NCBI RefSeq assembly: GCF_000725425.1
Contig: NZ_CP006019.1
Location: 248,001 to 312,000 of the forward strand
Reading direction: 5' to 3'
DNA: 64,000 nucleotides
From: Palaeococcus pacificus DY20341
Lineage (GTDB): Archaea; Methanobacteriota_B; Thermococci; Thermococcales; Thermococcaceae
The notes beneath the pieces are model-generated. The model was not told where the DNA came from, searched no databases, and was given only the letters and a program-made list of their open reading frames with translations. A program made the position numbers and the translations under genes. Shown in pieces: positions 8,237-18,863 of the stretch (its first letter is position 1; every line of letters begins with the position of its first letter).

Positions 8237-9160
8237 ATGCTTGAGATAACATTTCTGGGCACTGGAGGTATAATGCCAAACAAAGAGAGAAACGTCCCGG
8301 CAATAGCCTTGCGGTATAAGGGTGAGGTTATATTGTGGGATGTGGGGGAGGGCACTTTAAAACAGCTCAGCATAGCTAGAATAAGCCCCATGAAGATAGA
8401 GAAAATTTTTATCACCCATTTTCACGGTGACCATTATCTCGGACTTATGAGCTTACTCCAAACGATGACTCTTTGGGATAGAGAAAAGCCTCTCCACATC
8501 TACGGCCCGAAATATACCTTCGAGTTCATTCAAAACTATCTCAAGAGCGGTTTTTTCAGACCGAGCTTTGATGTTCACGTTCATGAGCTGGGAGAGGCGA
8601 GGTTAAAGTTCAACGACTACGAAATATGGAGCTTCAAGGTAGAGCACGGCATCCCAGCTCTGGGTTATGTATTCAAAGAGAAGGACAAAAGAGGAAATTT
8701 TGATCTCAAGAAAATTGAGGAACTTGGCTTGGGGCCCGGTCCCTGGATGAAAGAGCTCGAGCGCAGGGGCAAAATCGAGGTTAATGGAAAGCTCATTCAC
8801 TTGGAAGACGTCACAGGGAAACCAAGGAGAGGCATTAAAGTAGTATATACGGGCGATACAGCGCCTTGCGAAAGGATTAGGCTCTTCTCTGAGAAGGCCG
8901 ATTTGTTGATTCATGAGGCGACTTATTTAAGCGATGAAGACAGAGATGACAGCTATCACACAACTGTGAGTGAAGCCTGTGAGATGGCTAAAAAAGCAAA
9001 GGTTAAACTTTTAGCACTCTTCCACAGGGCCTTCAGATACACCTATGACGAATACGTTCAAGGAGTGAGAGAATTATGTAACCATAACTTTATAGTGCCT
9101 AATGATTTGGATAGACTCAGAATAAGCGGTGAGGGATATGAGTTATCTTCGCTACGTTAA
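8237..9160 (+). CDS. rnz: Ribonuclease Z (tRNA 3' endonuclease)
   Basis: RNase Z trims the 3' trailer of precursor tRNAs, needed here for tRNAs lacking an encoded CCA such as the tRNA-Ile at 1473. The 307-residue metallo-beta-lactamase fold has the zinc motif ITHFHGDHYLGL (H61, H63, D65, H66), with later ligands in YTGDTAP, HEATYL and LFHRAFRY. The inserted exosite arm is visible around GLGPGPWMKELERRG. Length and motifs match archaeal tRNase Z. The downstream TraB gene overlaps its 3' end by 23 nt, implying translational coupling. Confidence 0.93.
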   Translation: MLEITFLGTGGIMPNKERNVPAIALRYKGEVILWDVGEGTLKQLSIARISPMKIEKIFITHFHGDHYLGLMSLLQTMTLWDREKPLHIYGPKYTFEFIQNYLKSGFFRPSFDVHVHELGEARLKFNDYEIWSFKVEHGIPALGYVFKEKDKRGNFDLKKIEELGLGPGPWMKELERRGKIEVNGKLIHLEDVTGKPRRGIKVVYTGDTAPCERIRLFSEKADLLIHEATYLSDEDRDDSYHTTVSEACEMAKKAKVKLLALFHRAFRYTYDEYVQGVRELCNHNFIVPNDLDRLRISGEGYELSSLR

Positions 9161-9806
9161 GCTCATTGGAACCATGCATGTCTCCCCCAGAAGCAGGGAA
9201 GAGGTTAGGCGGACGATTTTGGAAGAGAAGCCCAATGCAATAGCGGTTGAGCTGGATAGAACGAGATTTTATGCCATGCAGAACCCTCGAAGGCCAAGCT
9301 TTGAAGATGCGCTGAAGTTTGGAAGGAGGGGACTGGTTCAGTATATCCTCGCCAAAGTCGAAGAGAAGCTCGGTGAAGAGTTTGGTATGATGCCCGGCGG
9401 TGAGATGAAGGAGGCTATAGCGCTGGCACAGAGGTTTGGAATACCCCTAGCTGTAATAGACGAGAACATAAGCATAATCACCGCGAAGATGTTAAAAGCT
9501 CCTCTTAGGGAGAAGATAATGCTCCTTTTGGAAAGCTTGGCGGTTTTCTTACCATTCTTGCCTTCGCGGGAAGAGGCTTCAAACCTCATGGATGAGTATA
9601 AATTTATGATGCTTCAATTTAAGCGCCGCTATCCATACCTCTTCCATGTTCTTGTGGAGGAGCGCAACGAGATAATGGCGCATAATTTAAAGGCCATCGT
9701 TGATGACTTAAAGCGCATGGGAATTAAAAAGCCTAAAATTGTTGCTATTGTCGGTTTGGGGCATAAAAAAGGTATAGAGAGGATTTTGAACTCTTACAAA
9801 GATTGA
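9138..9806 (+). CDS. TraB-domain protein
   Basis: About 222 residues of the TraB/PrgY family, related to the Tiki/GumN putative metalloprotease clan. Conserved features are LIGTMHVSPRSREEV at the N-terminus (the GTxHVS motif), AVELDRTRFYAM near residue 35 and IVAIVGLGHKKGIERIL at the end. Archaeal function is undetermined. No transmembrane span is convincing apart from a short hydrophobic stretch near residues 130-145. Start 9138 is supported by GGTGAGGG at 9128-9135; a GTG at 9129 is less likely. The start lies inside the rnz 3' end. Confidence 0.82.
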   Translation: MSYLRYVKLIGTMHVSPRSREEVRRTILEEKPNAIAVELDRTRFYAMQNPRRPSFEDALKFGRRGLVQYILAKVEEKLGEEFGMMPGGEMKEAIALAQRFGIPLAVIDENISIITAKMLKAPLREKIMLLLESLAVFLPFLPSREEASNLMDEYKFMMLQFKRRYPYLFHVLVEERNEIMAHNLKAIVDDLKRMGIKKPKIVAIVGLGHKKGIERILNSYKD

Positions 9807-9932
9807 ATGGGCTGAGCATTTTCTTTTTTCTGCTTTCCAAGGAATGCATATAAAAACTTTTGCCGCATAGTCCAATAAAGTTAAAAAAGGATGTGACTTT
9901 TATAATAATGTGCAGGTTCAAAGGTGGTCGTA

Positions 9933-10112
9933 ATGGAAGATAGGCTAAGGCAAATGCTCCGTGTTGAGATACTTGAGGTGGAAGAGGAAGAGGATAAGAT
10001 TGTAGTCTATGTTCCGAAGGAACAAGTAAAAATTGCTGTCGGAAGCGGTGGAAGCGCGGTAAAAGCAGCCGAGCTAGTGTTAGGCAAGAAGATTGAGATA
10101 AGAGGTAGATAA
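9933..10112 (+). CDS. Single KH-domain (NusA-like) mini-protein
   Basis: A 59-residue protein. VRVEILEVEEEEDKIVVYVP is followed by VKIAVGSGGSAVKAAELVLGKKIEIRGR, close to the GxxG loop and second helix of NusA-type KH RNA-binding domains. It is essentially one isolated KH fold without other domains. The ATG at 9933 is chosen because AAGGTGGT (9921-9928) fits as ribosome-binding site; GTG 9924 lies within that site. It is followed after 1 nt by the M50 protease gene, so the two are probably one operon. Confidence 0.7.
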   Translation: MEDRLRQMLRVEILEVEEEEDKIVVYVPKEQVKIAVGSGGSAVKAAELVLGKKIEIRGR

Positions 10113-10113
10113 A

Positions 10114-10695
10114 ATGGTGTTGGATCTCCGAACACAGGAGCTAGAGGATTTAATAATCTCGTTCATTGTTCTAACGTTTATCTTCTCAAACTTTGAGCTC
10201 AAGTTAATTCCCTATGTTGCTCTAGCGGTATTCACAGCTTTTATATTTCACGAGCTAGCCCATAGGCAAGTTGCTAGAGGTTATGGCTATACCGCATTCT
10301 ATAAGCGGTGGGATACTGGAATAGTGCTTGCTCTTCTCTTGGGGATTCTACGGAAAACTGTAGGCTTGCCTTTCATCTTTGCGGCTACCGGGGCAGTTTA
10401 CATATACGCCCCATACCAGCCTTGGGAAGATAGAGAAGCGAATGGGAAAATAAGCATAGCCGGCCCCGCAACAAATCTTGCTGTGGGGTTAATAGCTCTA
10501 CTGCTCCTGCAGTTCCTGAGTTTGCCTATTACCCTCGGCATTGCTCTATACTATACGGCGATGGTTAACTTCTGGTTAGCTTTCTTTAACTTGCTTCCTG
10601 TTCCGCCATTAGACGGCTATAAAGTCCTGCGCTGGAACACGGGCTATTGGGCTGTGGCAATTGGAATGGCGTTTATATTCCAGTCCCTTCTATAA
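10114..10695 (+). CDS. Site-2 protease family (M50) membrane metalloprotease
   Basis: A 193-residue polytopic protein with about five hydrophobic segments. The intramembrane zinc motif FHELAHRQ (HExxH) is near residue 44, followed by the second catalytic motif NLLPVPPLDGYKVLRW near residue 160, where Asp is the third zinc ligand. SIAGPATNLAVG precedes it, as in other S2P-like proteases that cleave substrates within the membrane. The compact size matches the archaeal minimal M50 class; substrate unknown. It begins 1 nt after the KH gene and ends 2 nt before the pgiA operator. Confidence 0.88.
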   Translation: MVLDLRTQELEDLIISFIVLTFIFSNFELKLIPYVALAVFTAFIFHELAHRQVARGYGYTAFYKRWDTGIVLALLLGILRKTVGLPFIFAATGAVYIYAPYQPWEDREANGKISIAGPATNLAVGLIALLLLQFLSLPITLGIALYYTAMVNFWLAFFNLLPVPPLDGYKVLRWNTGYWAVAIGMAFIFQSLL

Positions 10696-10697
10696 TT

Positions 10698-10714
10698 TTT
10701 CACTCTTGGTGATA
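10698..10714 (+). promoter_or_regulatory. TGM-type operator upstream of pgiA
   Basis: TTTCAC-TCTTG-GTGATA matches 11 of 12 fixed positions of the Thermococcales glycolytic motif TATCAC-N5-GTGATA, the target of Tgr/TrmBL1 regulators. It lies upstream of the likely pgiA TATA box (AGTTAAAATAAG, near 10727). In characterised Thermococcales promoters this placement goes with activation during gluconeogenesis, whereas a downstream placement goes with repression. Confidence 0.75.
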
Positions 10715-10776
10715 CAAGAGGGAAAAGTTAAAATAAGTCGAGTCTCTACTTATAGCAGGACTACGAGGTGATGGTG

Positions 10777-11346
10777 ATGGAGTACAAAGAGCCTTTTGGA
10801 GTTAAGCTTGATTTTGAAAGTGGAATTATTGAGAATGCAAAAAAGCTCGTTAGAAAGCTGAGCGACATGAAGGGCTACTATGTCGACGAGGAGGCCTATG
10901 AGAAGCTCCTAAAGGAGGACCCCATAATATATGAAGTCTATGCAGTTGAGCAGGAGGAAAAGGATGGAGATTTGAACTTCGCCACAACCGTCCTCTATCC
11001 TGGCAAGGTGGGGAGCGAGTTTTTCATGACGAAAGGACACTATCATTCAAAAGCCGATAGAGCTGAGGTCTATTTTGCTTTGAAAGGTAAGGGAGGAATG
11101 CTCCTTCAAACGCCTGAAGGAGAAGCAAGATGGATTCCAATGGAGCCAGGAACTATAGTCTATGTCCCACCCTATTGGGCTCACAGGACGATAAACACTG
11201 GAGACGAGCCATTTATATTCTTAGCCCTCTATCCAGCCGATGCTGGTCACGACTATGGAACAATTAAGGAGAAGGGATTCTCAAAGATAGTGGTCGAAGA
11301 GAATGGCGAGGTTGTTGTGAAGGACAATCCAAAGTGGACTGAGTGA
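10777..11346 (+). CDS. pgiA: Glucose-6-phosphate isomerase, cupin type
   Basis: Interconverts glucose 6-phosphate and fructose 6-phosphate in the modified Embden-Meyerhof pathway. The 189-residue cupin carries metal ligands H88, H90, E97 (GHYHSKADRAEVYF) and H136 (YWAHRTIN). Those numbers match the P. furiosus enzyme exactly when translation begins at ATG 10777, supporting this start over GTG 10768 and ATG 10771. GAGGTGA upstream serves as ribosome-binding site. The gene has its own promoter with a TGM-type operator and is followed 84 nt later by glkA, the preceding step of glycolysis. Confidence 0.96.
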   Translation: MEYKEPFGVKLDFESGIIENAKKLVRKLSDMKGYYVDEEAYEKLLKEDPIIYEVYAVEQEEKDGDLNFATTVLYPGKVGSEFFMTKGHYHSKADRAEVYFALKGKGGMLLQTPEGEARWIPMEPGTIVYVPPYWAHRTINTGDEPFIFLALYPADAGHDYGTIKEKGFSKIVVEENGEVVVKDNPKWTE

Positions 11347-11379
11347 GTATCCTCTTTAATTTTTACAAAGTTTAAATAG

Positions 11380-12828
<1,449 letters not shown>

Positions 12829-12844
12829 CTTTTTCTTTTCTTTT

Positions 12845-12858
12845 AGCAAATTTTATAT
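12845..12858 (+). promoter_or_regulatory. Promoter of the mannosylglycerate operon
   Basis: GCAAATTTTATATAG gives a BRE-like GCAAAT and a strong TATA box. Transcription would start near 12881, leaving a leader of about 70 nt before mpgS, long for this genome. Confidence 0.6.
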
Positions 12859-12897
12859 AGTCAAAGTTACTAAATAGATGTGGATTAATTGTGCTTG

Positions 12898-12918
12898 AAT
12901 TGCTTTTAATCAGCAATT
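12898..12918 (+). promoter_or_regulatory. Hairpin in the mpgS 5' leader
   Basis: AATTGCT and AGCAATT form a perfect 7-bp stem around the 7-nt loop TTTAATC. It lies inside the predicted leader, about 20 nt before the GGAGGTGGT ribosome-binding site of mpgS. Confidence 0.45.
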
Positions 12919-12949
12919 TGAAGGCTTTTAGGATTTTGGAGGTGGTATA

Positions 12950-14134
12950 ATGCTTTTAGAAGCTCCTGTTTACAAGGAGTTATTTGGAGCTGTTGAGATT
13001 TACGAGGTTCAAAAAGTTATAAAACTCGACACTCAAACGAAAGATGTGGGAAGCTTTACGGTCAAAAACGTTCCGAGGGAGGATATATATCGTATACTGG
13101 AGGATATAGCCATTGTAGTTCCTATGAAAAACGAGAAGCTTCAGCTCGTTGATGGTGTTTTAAAAGCTATTCCTCATCAGTGCCCGATTATTCTCGTTTC
13201 AAACAGTAAAAGAGAAGGCCCAAACCTCTTTAAGCAGGAAGTGGATTTGGTGAAGCACTTCTACAACTTGACCCACTCTAAAATAATTATGGTGCACCAG
13301 AAAGATGGGGGAGTTGCCAAGGCTTTTCAGGAGCTTGGATACACTGATATTCTAAATAAGGATGGTTTTGTTAGGAGCGGCAAGGGAGAAGGAATGCTCG
13401 TTGGAATACTTTTAGCTAAGGCCATTGGTGCAAAGTACGTGGGCTTTGTGGATGCGGACAACTACATCCCAGGGGCTGTGAATGAATACATCAAAGACTA
13501 TGCTGCAGGCTTTTTGATGAGCGAGACCGATTACTCCATGGTTCGCTTAAGCTGGCGCCACAAGCCAAAAGTTGGCAAACGCGGCCTGTACTTTAGAAAG
13601 TGGGGAAGGGTGAGTGAGATAACCAACAGATACATGAACTATCTCATAGGCGAAGGTACCAACTTTGAGACTAACATAGTGGTGACTGGAAACGCTGGAG
13701 AGCATGCTATGACGATAAAGCTTGCTGAGATAATGCCTTTCTCAACTGGTTACTCTATTGAGCCTTTTGAGCTCGTATATCTCTTTGAGCGCTTTGGTGC
13801 GTGGGAGAATGTGGAGGAGTACAAAGAAGTTTATGATCAAGGAGTTGAAATTTTCCAAATCGAGACCCTAAATCCACATCTCCATGAAGAGAAGGGCAGA
13901 GAGCATATAGCAGATATGATCCTAAGCTCTTTAGGGACGATTTATCATTCAAAGCTCGCCTCGAATAGACTTAAAACTCGGATTTTAGAAGACTTAAAGC
14001 TCCATGGAATTTTAAACGAAGGTGAGGAGCCTCCAAAGCCCCTAACAATGTCACCCATAAAAGACATTGATGTAGAAAAATGGATGGAAGTCGTGGAGGA
14101 CAACTCTGAAACGCTATTAAAATTTGAAATGTGA
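12950..14134 (+). CDS. mpgS: Mannosyl-3-phosphoglycerate synthase
   Basis: Transfers mannose from GDP-mannose to 3-phosphoglycerate, the first committed step to the compatible solute mannosylglycerate. The 394-residue GT55 enzyme shows [43 protein letters not shown] and the metal-binding [14 protein letters not shown] motif. GGAGGTGGT precedes the ATG. The downstream phosphatase start lies at or within its last codons, so the two steps are translationally linked. The order synthase, phosphatase, guanylyltransferase, mutase builds the whole pathway from mannose or fructose 6-phosphate. Confidence 0.96.
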   Translation: MLLEAPVYKELFGAVEIYEVQKVIKLDTQTKDVGSFTVKNVPREDIYRILEDIAIVVPMKNEKLQLVDGVLKAIPHQCPIILVSNSKREGPNLFKQEVDLVKHFYNLTHSKIIMVHQKDGGVAKAFQELGYTDILNKDGFVRSGKGEGMLVGILLAKAIGAKYVGFVDADNYIPGAVNEYIKDYAAGFLMSETDYSMVRLSWRHKPKVGKRGLYFRKWGRVSEITNRYMNYLIGEGTNFETNIVVTGNAGEHAMTIKLAEIMPFSTGYSIEPFELVYLFERFGAWENVEEYKEVYDQGVEIFQIETLNPHLHEEKGREHIADMILSSLGTIYHSKLASNRLKTRILEDLKLHGILNEGEEPPKPLTMSPIKDIDVEKWMEVVEDNSETLLKFEM

Positions 14135-14139
14135 CTCGT

Positions 14140-14874
14140 ATGAAAGTGATATTCCTCGATTTAGATAAAACGCTCATAGGAGATGACTACTCTCCAGAGC
14201 CTGCAAGGGATATAGTTGAAGAACTGAAGAAAAGGGGATTTAGGATAGTCTTCAACTCGTCAAAGACGAGAGCAGAGCAGGAATACTATAGGGAGGAGCT
14301 GGGAATTGGCGATCCGTTCATAGTCGAAAACGGGAGCGGTATTTATATTCCCAAGGACTACTTCCCCTTTAGCTTTAATTTCAGCAGAGCTGTGGACGAT
14401 TATTTTGTGATTGATTTGGGTGTAGAGTACGATCGGATTAGGGAAGTACTGAATGCAGTGGGGGATGAATTTGGCCTTAAATATTATGCTAACTCTACTT
14501 TGGAAGAAATAATTGCGTTTACAGGGCTTCCGGAAGAGTTAGCGAAGCTTGCAATGAAGCGCGAGTACTCCGAGACAGTATTCAGATGGGAGAAGGAAGA
14601 CTTTGAAAATGCTCTCAAAGCTAGGGGGCTCGATGTGTCTAGGGGAAGCCGCTTTTATAATATCCATGGAAAAACAGACAAAGGTAAAGCGGCTGAAGTG
14701 CTGTTATCTCTCTATAGAAGGCTCGGTGATGTTGAGAGCTATGCCGTTGGCGACGGCTTGAACGATTTTCCGATGTTGGACATTGTAGATTTCGCTTTCA
14801 TCATTGGGCCTCTTGAACATCCGAGGGCTAAGAATATAAGTTCTCTTGAAGAAATAATGGAGGTGGTGAAATGA
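14140..14874 (+). CDS. mpgP: Mannosyl-3-phosphoglycerate phosphatase
   Basis: Removes phosphate from mannosyl-3-phosphoglycerate to release mannosylglycerate. A 244-residue HAD-superfamily protein: motif [13 protein letters not shown] at residues 4-15, motif [14 protein letters not shown], and motifs III/IV in [13 protein letters not shown] and [14 protein letters not shown] 14140 gives the expected M-K-V-I-F-L start; the GTG at 14131 overlapping the mpgS stop is in frame but adds only three residues. The 3' end overlaps manC by 4 nt. Confidence 0.95.
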   Translation: MKVIFLDLDKTLIGDDYSPEPARDIVEELKKRGFRIVFNSSKTRAEQEYYREELGIGDPFIVENGSGIYIPKDYFPFSFNFSRAVDDYFVIDLGVEYDRIREVLNAVGDEFGLKYYANSTLEEIIAFTGLPEELAKLAMKREYSETVFRWEKEDFENALKARGLDVSRGSRFYNIHGKTDKGKAAEVLLSLYRRLGDVESYAVGDGLNDFPMLDIVDFAFIIGPLEHPRAKNISSLEEIMEVVK

Positions 14875-16253
14875 AGACGTTGATTTTAGCCGGAGGAAAA
14901 GGAACTCGGCTGTGGCCATTGAGCAGGGAGCTAATGCCCAAGCAGTTCATCAAAATTTTCGACGACTCTTCTTTGTTCCAAAAAACTGTTGAAAGGGCAC
15001 TAAAATTTTCGACACCGAGAGAAATCTATGTAGTTACGAACAAGGATTACAAGTTTAGAATCTTAGACGATTTAAGAGAAATGGGGATTGAAGTTCCGGA
15101 AGAGAACATCCTTTTGGAGCCAGTTGGAAAAAATACGCTCCCTGCAATTTACTGGGGAATTAAGACAATACACGAGAGCTTTGGAAAATCAAAAGTGGCT
15201 GTCCTTCCGTCTGATCATCTAATAGACACAAATGAAAACTATATCAAAGCTTTTGAACGCGCTGAGAAGCTCGCCAATAACTACTTTATAACATTTGGAA
15301 TAAAGCCGACGAAGCCTCACACGGGCTACGGCTACATAAAACCTGGCGAGAAGCTTGAGGGCGGGTATAGAGTGGATGAGTTTAAAGAGAAGCCAGACCT
15401 TGGGACTGCAAAGAAGTACGTTGAGGATGGCTACTACTGGAACAGCGGAATGTTTTTGTTCGACAGCGAGCTCTTCATTGAAGAAGTTAAGATGTTAGCT
15501 CCTGAGGTTTATGAGGCATTTAAGAGCGCCAAGACTATTGAAGAAGCATATGAACTTGTCCCCGAGATATCAGTGGACTACGGCATAATGGAGAAGACAA
15601 ACAAAGCTGCAGTGGTGCCATTAAATACGCTTTGGAACGATTTGGGAAGCTTTGATGCTATCTACGAGATATTTGAAAAGGATGAGAACGGAAATGCCCT
15701 TAGGACAAAGGGTAAAAAAGCTGAATATTTGGGCGTTGATTCTGAGAATAACCTCATAATGACCGAGAGATTGACGGCTACAGTAGGCGTTAAGGACATG
15801 ATAATCATAGACACAGGTGATGCTCTCTTAGTGGCACATAGGGGAGAGGCACAAAAGGTCAAGCAGATATACAAGATGCTTACGGAGAGAAATGACGAAA
15901 GGGCTATTGTTCATAGGACAGCTTACAGGCCTTGGGGATCATACACAGTCCTTGAGGAAGGAGAGAGGTATAAGATTAAGCGCTTAACCGTCCTCCCTGG
16001 TAAGAGGTTGAGTGTGCAGATGCACTACCATAGGAGCGAGCACTGGGTGGTTGTTAGAGGAACCGCTAAAGTCAGAGTAGGGGATAAGGAACTTCTTTTG
16101 AGACCAGGAGAGAGCACTTTCATTCCTGCAGGAGTCATTCATCGCTTAGAGAATCCCGGAAAAGTTGTCCTTGAGGTGATTGAGACACAGATAGGTGAGT
16201 ATCTAGGAGAGGACGACATAGAAAGATTTGCAGACGATTTCGGCAGGAGCTGA
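14871..16253 (+). CDS. manC: Bifunctional mannose-1-phosphate guanylyltransferase / mannose-6-phosphate isomerase
   Basis: Produces GDP-mannose, the sugar donor for mpgS, and probably also interconverts fructose and mannose 6-phosphate. The 460-residue protein has an N-terminal nucleotidyltransferase domain ([41 protein letters not shown]) to about residue 340. A C-terminal cupin domain follows ([42 protein letters not shown]). This fusion is common in bacteria and in mannosylglycerate-making Thermococcales. The ATGA overlap with mpgP indicates coupled translation. Confidence 0.94.
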   Translation: MKTLILAGGKGTRLWPLSRELMPKQFIKIFDDSSLFQKTVERALKFSTPREIYVVTNKDYKFRILDDLREMGIEVPEENILLEPVGKNTLPAIYWGIKTIHESFGKSKVAVLPSDHLIDTNENYIKAFERAEKLANNYFITFGIKPTKPHTGYGYIKPGEKLEGGYRVDEFKEKPDLGTAKKYVEDGYYWNSGMFLFDSELFIEEVKMLAPEVYEAFKSAKTIEEAYELVPEISVDYGIMEKTNKAAVVPLNTLWNDLGSFDAIYEIFEKDENGNALRTKGKKAEYLGVDSENNLIMTERLTATVGVKDMIIIDTGDALLVAHRGEAQKVKQIYKMLTERNDERAIVHRTAYRPWGSYTVLEEGERYKIKRLTVLPGKRLSVQMHYHRSEHWVVVRGTAKVRVGDKELLLRPGESTFIPAGVIHRLENPGKVVLEVIETQIGEYLGEDDIERFADDFGRS

Positions 16254-16316
16254 CTTCCAAAACTTTTTATTTATGTATCATTCAAAGTGATAACTAGAGC
16301 TATGAAGGTGGTTGAA

Positions 16317-17687
16317 ATGGGGAAACTCTTTGGAACATTCGGTGTTAGGGGCATAACGAATGAGGAGATAACTCCAGAGTTTGCCATGAAAATAGGGATG
16401 GCATTTGGGACGCTTTTAAAGAGAGAACAGCCAAACAAAGAGCTTTGGACCATTGTTGGAATGGATACTAGAGTAAGCGGAGAAATGCTAAAAAACGCAC
16501 TCATAAGCGGACTTTTGAGTGTTGGAGTGAATGTAATTGACGTTGGGATTGCCCCCACTCCAGCTATACAATTTGCATGTAGATACTTTGGTGCAGATGG
16601 AGGTGTTTCGATAACTGCTTCACACAACCCGCCGGAGTATAACGGAATAAAGCTCCTTGAGCCCAATGGATTAGGATTGAAAAAAGAACGTGAAGCCATA
16701 GTTGAGGACCTTTTCTTCAATGAGCAGTTTCATAGAGCGAAGTGGAATGAGATTGGAAAGCTTGTGGAGAGGGATATCATAAGGCCCTACATTGACGCTA
16801 TAAAAGCCAAAGTGGACGTTGAGGCCATCAAGAAGAGAAGACCTTTTGTGGTCGTTGATACATCAAACGGCGCCGGCAGCCTGACCCTTCCCTACCTCCT
16901 GCGTGAGCTTGGCTGTAAGGTAGTCTCGGTAAACGCCCACCCGGACGGCCACTTCCCGGCCAGAAACCCCGAGCCGAACGAGGAGAACTTGAAAGGGTTC
17001 ATGAAAATAGTCAAAGCACTAGGAGCTGATTTTGGAGTTGCTCAAGATGGGGACGCCGATAGGAGTGTTTTCATAGACGAGAACGGAAAGTTTGTCCAAG
17101 GTGACAAGACATTTGCCCTTGTAGTAAAGGCTATGCTTGAGGAGAACAAAGGTGGCTTAGTTGTTACCACAATAGCGACTTCACACATAATTGATGAGCT
17201 CACTAAGACCTACGGCGGCGAGGTTTTGAAGACCAAAGTTGGAGACCTAATAGTTTCGAGAGCTCTTTTAGAGCATAACGGTCTTGTTGGCGGGGAAGAA
17301 AATGGTGGCGTAATTTTCCCGGATCATGTTTTGGGAAGAGACGGTGCAATGACTGTTGCAAAGATTGTGGAGATTTTTGCCAAGAGCGGCATGCGCTTTA
17401 GCGAGCTTATAGATGAATTGCCCAAGTTCTATCAGGTCAAGACGAAAAGGCATGTAGAGGGAGATAGGAAGGCTATAGTGGCAAGAGTGGCGGAAATTGC
17501 TAGGGAAAATTACACACTGGATACAACTGATGGGACTAAGATACTCTTTGACGACGGCTGGGTGCTCGTGAGGGCGAGCGGAACGGAGCCGATAATCAGA
17601 ATTTTCAGCGAGGCGAAGGATGAGAGGAAGGCGAAGGAATACCTTGATTTGGGATTAGGTCTTTTGGATGAGGCCTTGAAGGGTTAA
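16317..17687 (+). CDS. manB: Phosphomannomutase/phosphoglucomutase
   Basis: Interconverts mannose 6- and 1-phosphate (and probably glucose phosphates), feeding GDP-mannose synthesis. The 456-residue alpha-D-phosphohexomutase carries the phosphoserine loop ITASHNPPEYNGIK, metal loop DGDADRS, sugar loop GGEENGG and phosphate-binding RASGTEPIIRIF. AAGGTGGT precedes ATG 16317; the in-frame ATG at 16302 would place that site inside the coding region. A separate weak promoter (ACTTTTTATTTATG near 16260) may add transcription. Part of the coding sequence, 16861-16985, is markedly GC-rich and C-ending in codon choice, suggesting gene conversion. Confidence 0.95.
   Translation: MGKLFGTFGVRGITNEEITPEFAMKIGMAFGTLLKREQPNKELWTIVGMDTRVSGEMLKNALISGLLSVGVNVIDVGIAPTPAIQFACRYFGADGGVSITASHNPPEYNGIKLLEPNGLGLKKEREAIVEDLFFNEQFHRAKWNEIGKLVERDIIRPYIDAIKAKVDVEAIKKRRPFVVVDTSNGAGSLTLPYLLRELGCKVVSVNAHPDGHFPARNPEPNEENLKGFMKIVKALGADFGVAQDGDADRSVFIDENGKFVQGDKTFALVVKAMLEENKGGLVVTTIATSHIIDELTKTYGGEVLKTKVGDLIVSRALLEHNGLVGGEENGGVIFPDHVLGRDGAMTVAKIVEIFAKSGMRFSELIDELPKFYQVKTKRHVEGDRKAIVARVAEIARENYTLDTTDGTKILFDDGWVLVRASGTEPIIRIFSEAKDERKAKEYLDLGLGLLDEALKG
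16861..16985 (+). other. GC-rich tract inside manB
   Basis: A hand count gives 78 G or C in the 120 bases 16861-16980, about 65%, while the flanking parts of the same gene are visibly AT-rich. Codons in the tract end mostly in C or G. The reading frame and conserved protein motif are intact. A short stretch at 17560-17640 shows a weaker version of the same shift. Confidence 0.7.
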
Positions 17688-17760
17688 TTTTTCCAAACTT
17701 TTCTTATTCTACCAAAAACTTTTATCGAATCTTGTTTCATATATTGCGGAGGGGAATTCA

Positions 17761-18243
17761 ATGAATATGACTGCTATATTTATAAATGCTTTAGCTGTTG
17801 TATGTCTGGTTTTTGCTTTAATAAAAGACCGTGCAAAAACAAAACAAGCACTAAAGATGGCAGTGATCTCATTCTTTAGAATCTCTCCCACTGTTCTTGC
17901 TATAATAATCATCATAGGCTTGCTTTCTGGTTTTGTGCCGGAAAGTCAAATTTCCAAGATTGTCGGTGAAGACGCAGGGTTTAGAGGAGTGCTTACTGTT
18001 GCACTTTTGGGAGCAGTACTGCATATTCCTTCGTTGATATCTTTCCCGTTGGCAGCATCTCTCCTTGAAAGAGGAGCTTCGATTACCTCAGTTGCTGTCT
18101 TTATAACTACACTGACAATGATTGGGATGGTTACTTTACCTCTCGAAATAAGAATATTGGGGAAAAAGCTGGCATTGCTCAGGAATGGGTTGAGCTTTAT
18201 CATTGCGATTATCATTGGGCTCATTATGGGGGCGATATTATGA
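17761..18243 (+). CDS. Permease half, first of a split pair
   Basis: A 160-residue membrane protein with about four to five helices. The motif GAVLHIPSLISFPLAASLLERGAS resembles one of the two internal repeats of COG0701/DUF318 (ArsP-like) permeases, whose full-length members are about 300 residues. The companion half is encoded by the next gene, overlapping by the ATGA arrangement, so the two probably assemble into one transporter. Substrate is unknown. A GGAGG-like site precedes ATG 17761. Confidence 0.72.
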   Translation: MNMTAIFINALAVVCLVFALIKDRAKTKQALKMAVISFFRISPTVLAIIIIIGLLSGFVPESQISKIVGEDAGFRGVLTVALLGAVLHIPSLISFPLAASLLERGASITSVAVFITTLTMIGMVTLPLEIRILGKKLALLRNGLSFIIAIIIGLIMGAIL

Positions 18244-18794
18244 AAAAGATGTCGAAAGAGAAACAGAAAAGAGGGTTCGTAAAAGACATACTCTTTTTAG
18301 GGATTACATTAGTGATTGAGATAGTTTTGTTATTAATATTCCCTGAAAAGAAAGAACCTGTAATTTCATCCTCAAAAGGGTTCCTTATGGAGATGATTTT
18401 GATACTGCCCGCTGTGATGATACTGATGGGACTTTTTGCGGTGTTTGTTCCAAATGATGTCATCGTGAAGTATTTGGGGAGAAGTTCTGGAATAAAAGGT
18501 ATATTCCTTGCTATACTTATGGGAGCATTTCCTACAGGCCCTCTTTATGTTGCTTTTCCCATAGCTGCGGCTTTACTTAAAAAAGGTGCTCGCATTTCTA
18601 ATATTATTGCCTTTCTTTCAGCATGGGCATGTATCAAGATTCCTCAAGAGCTGGTAGAGCTCCAGTTCCTTGGACTGAAGTTTATGATAACGAGGCTCCT
18701 TTTAACTGTAGTCTTTGTAATTATCATGGGAATAGTGATAGAACAGATAATTTTGTGGAGCGAAAAGACAACCAAACATGAACAAACTTCATGA
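18240..18794 (+). CDS. Permease half, second of a split pair
   Basis: A 184-residue membrane protein with a basic, charged N-terminus and about five helices. It repeats the family motif as GAFPTGPLYVAFPIAAALLKKGAR, paralogous to the equivalent segment of the preceding gene. The start overlaps the previous stop by 4 nt (ATGA), implying equimolar coupled synthesis. Together the pair has the size and repeat content of one COG0701-type permease. The C-terminus is short and hydrophilic (SEKTTKHEQTS). Confidence 0.72.
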   Translation: MKKMSKEKQKRGFVKDILFLGITLVIEIVLLLIFPEKKEPVISSSKGFLMEMILILPAVMILMGLFAVFVPNDVIVKYLGRSSGIKGIFLAILMGAFPTGPLYVAFPIAAALLKKGARISNIIAFLSAWACIKIPQELVELQFLGLKFMITRLLLTVVFVIIMGIVIEQIILWSEKTTKHEQTS

Positions 18795-18863
18795 AGATGC
18801 CGGCTCCATTTGTGGGGTTTCTCGGGCTGAGGCGGAGCTACTTCCTTCTTCAGAGTATTTTTA

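Noticed and set aside
16271-16720. 149-codon minus-strand frame opposite manB
   Set aside because: It is antisense to strongly conserved mutase motifs and has no promoter or ribosome-binding site.
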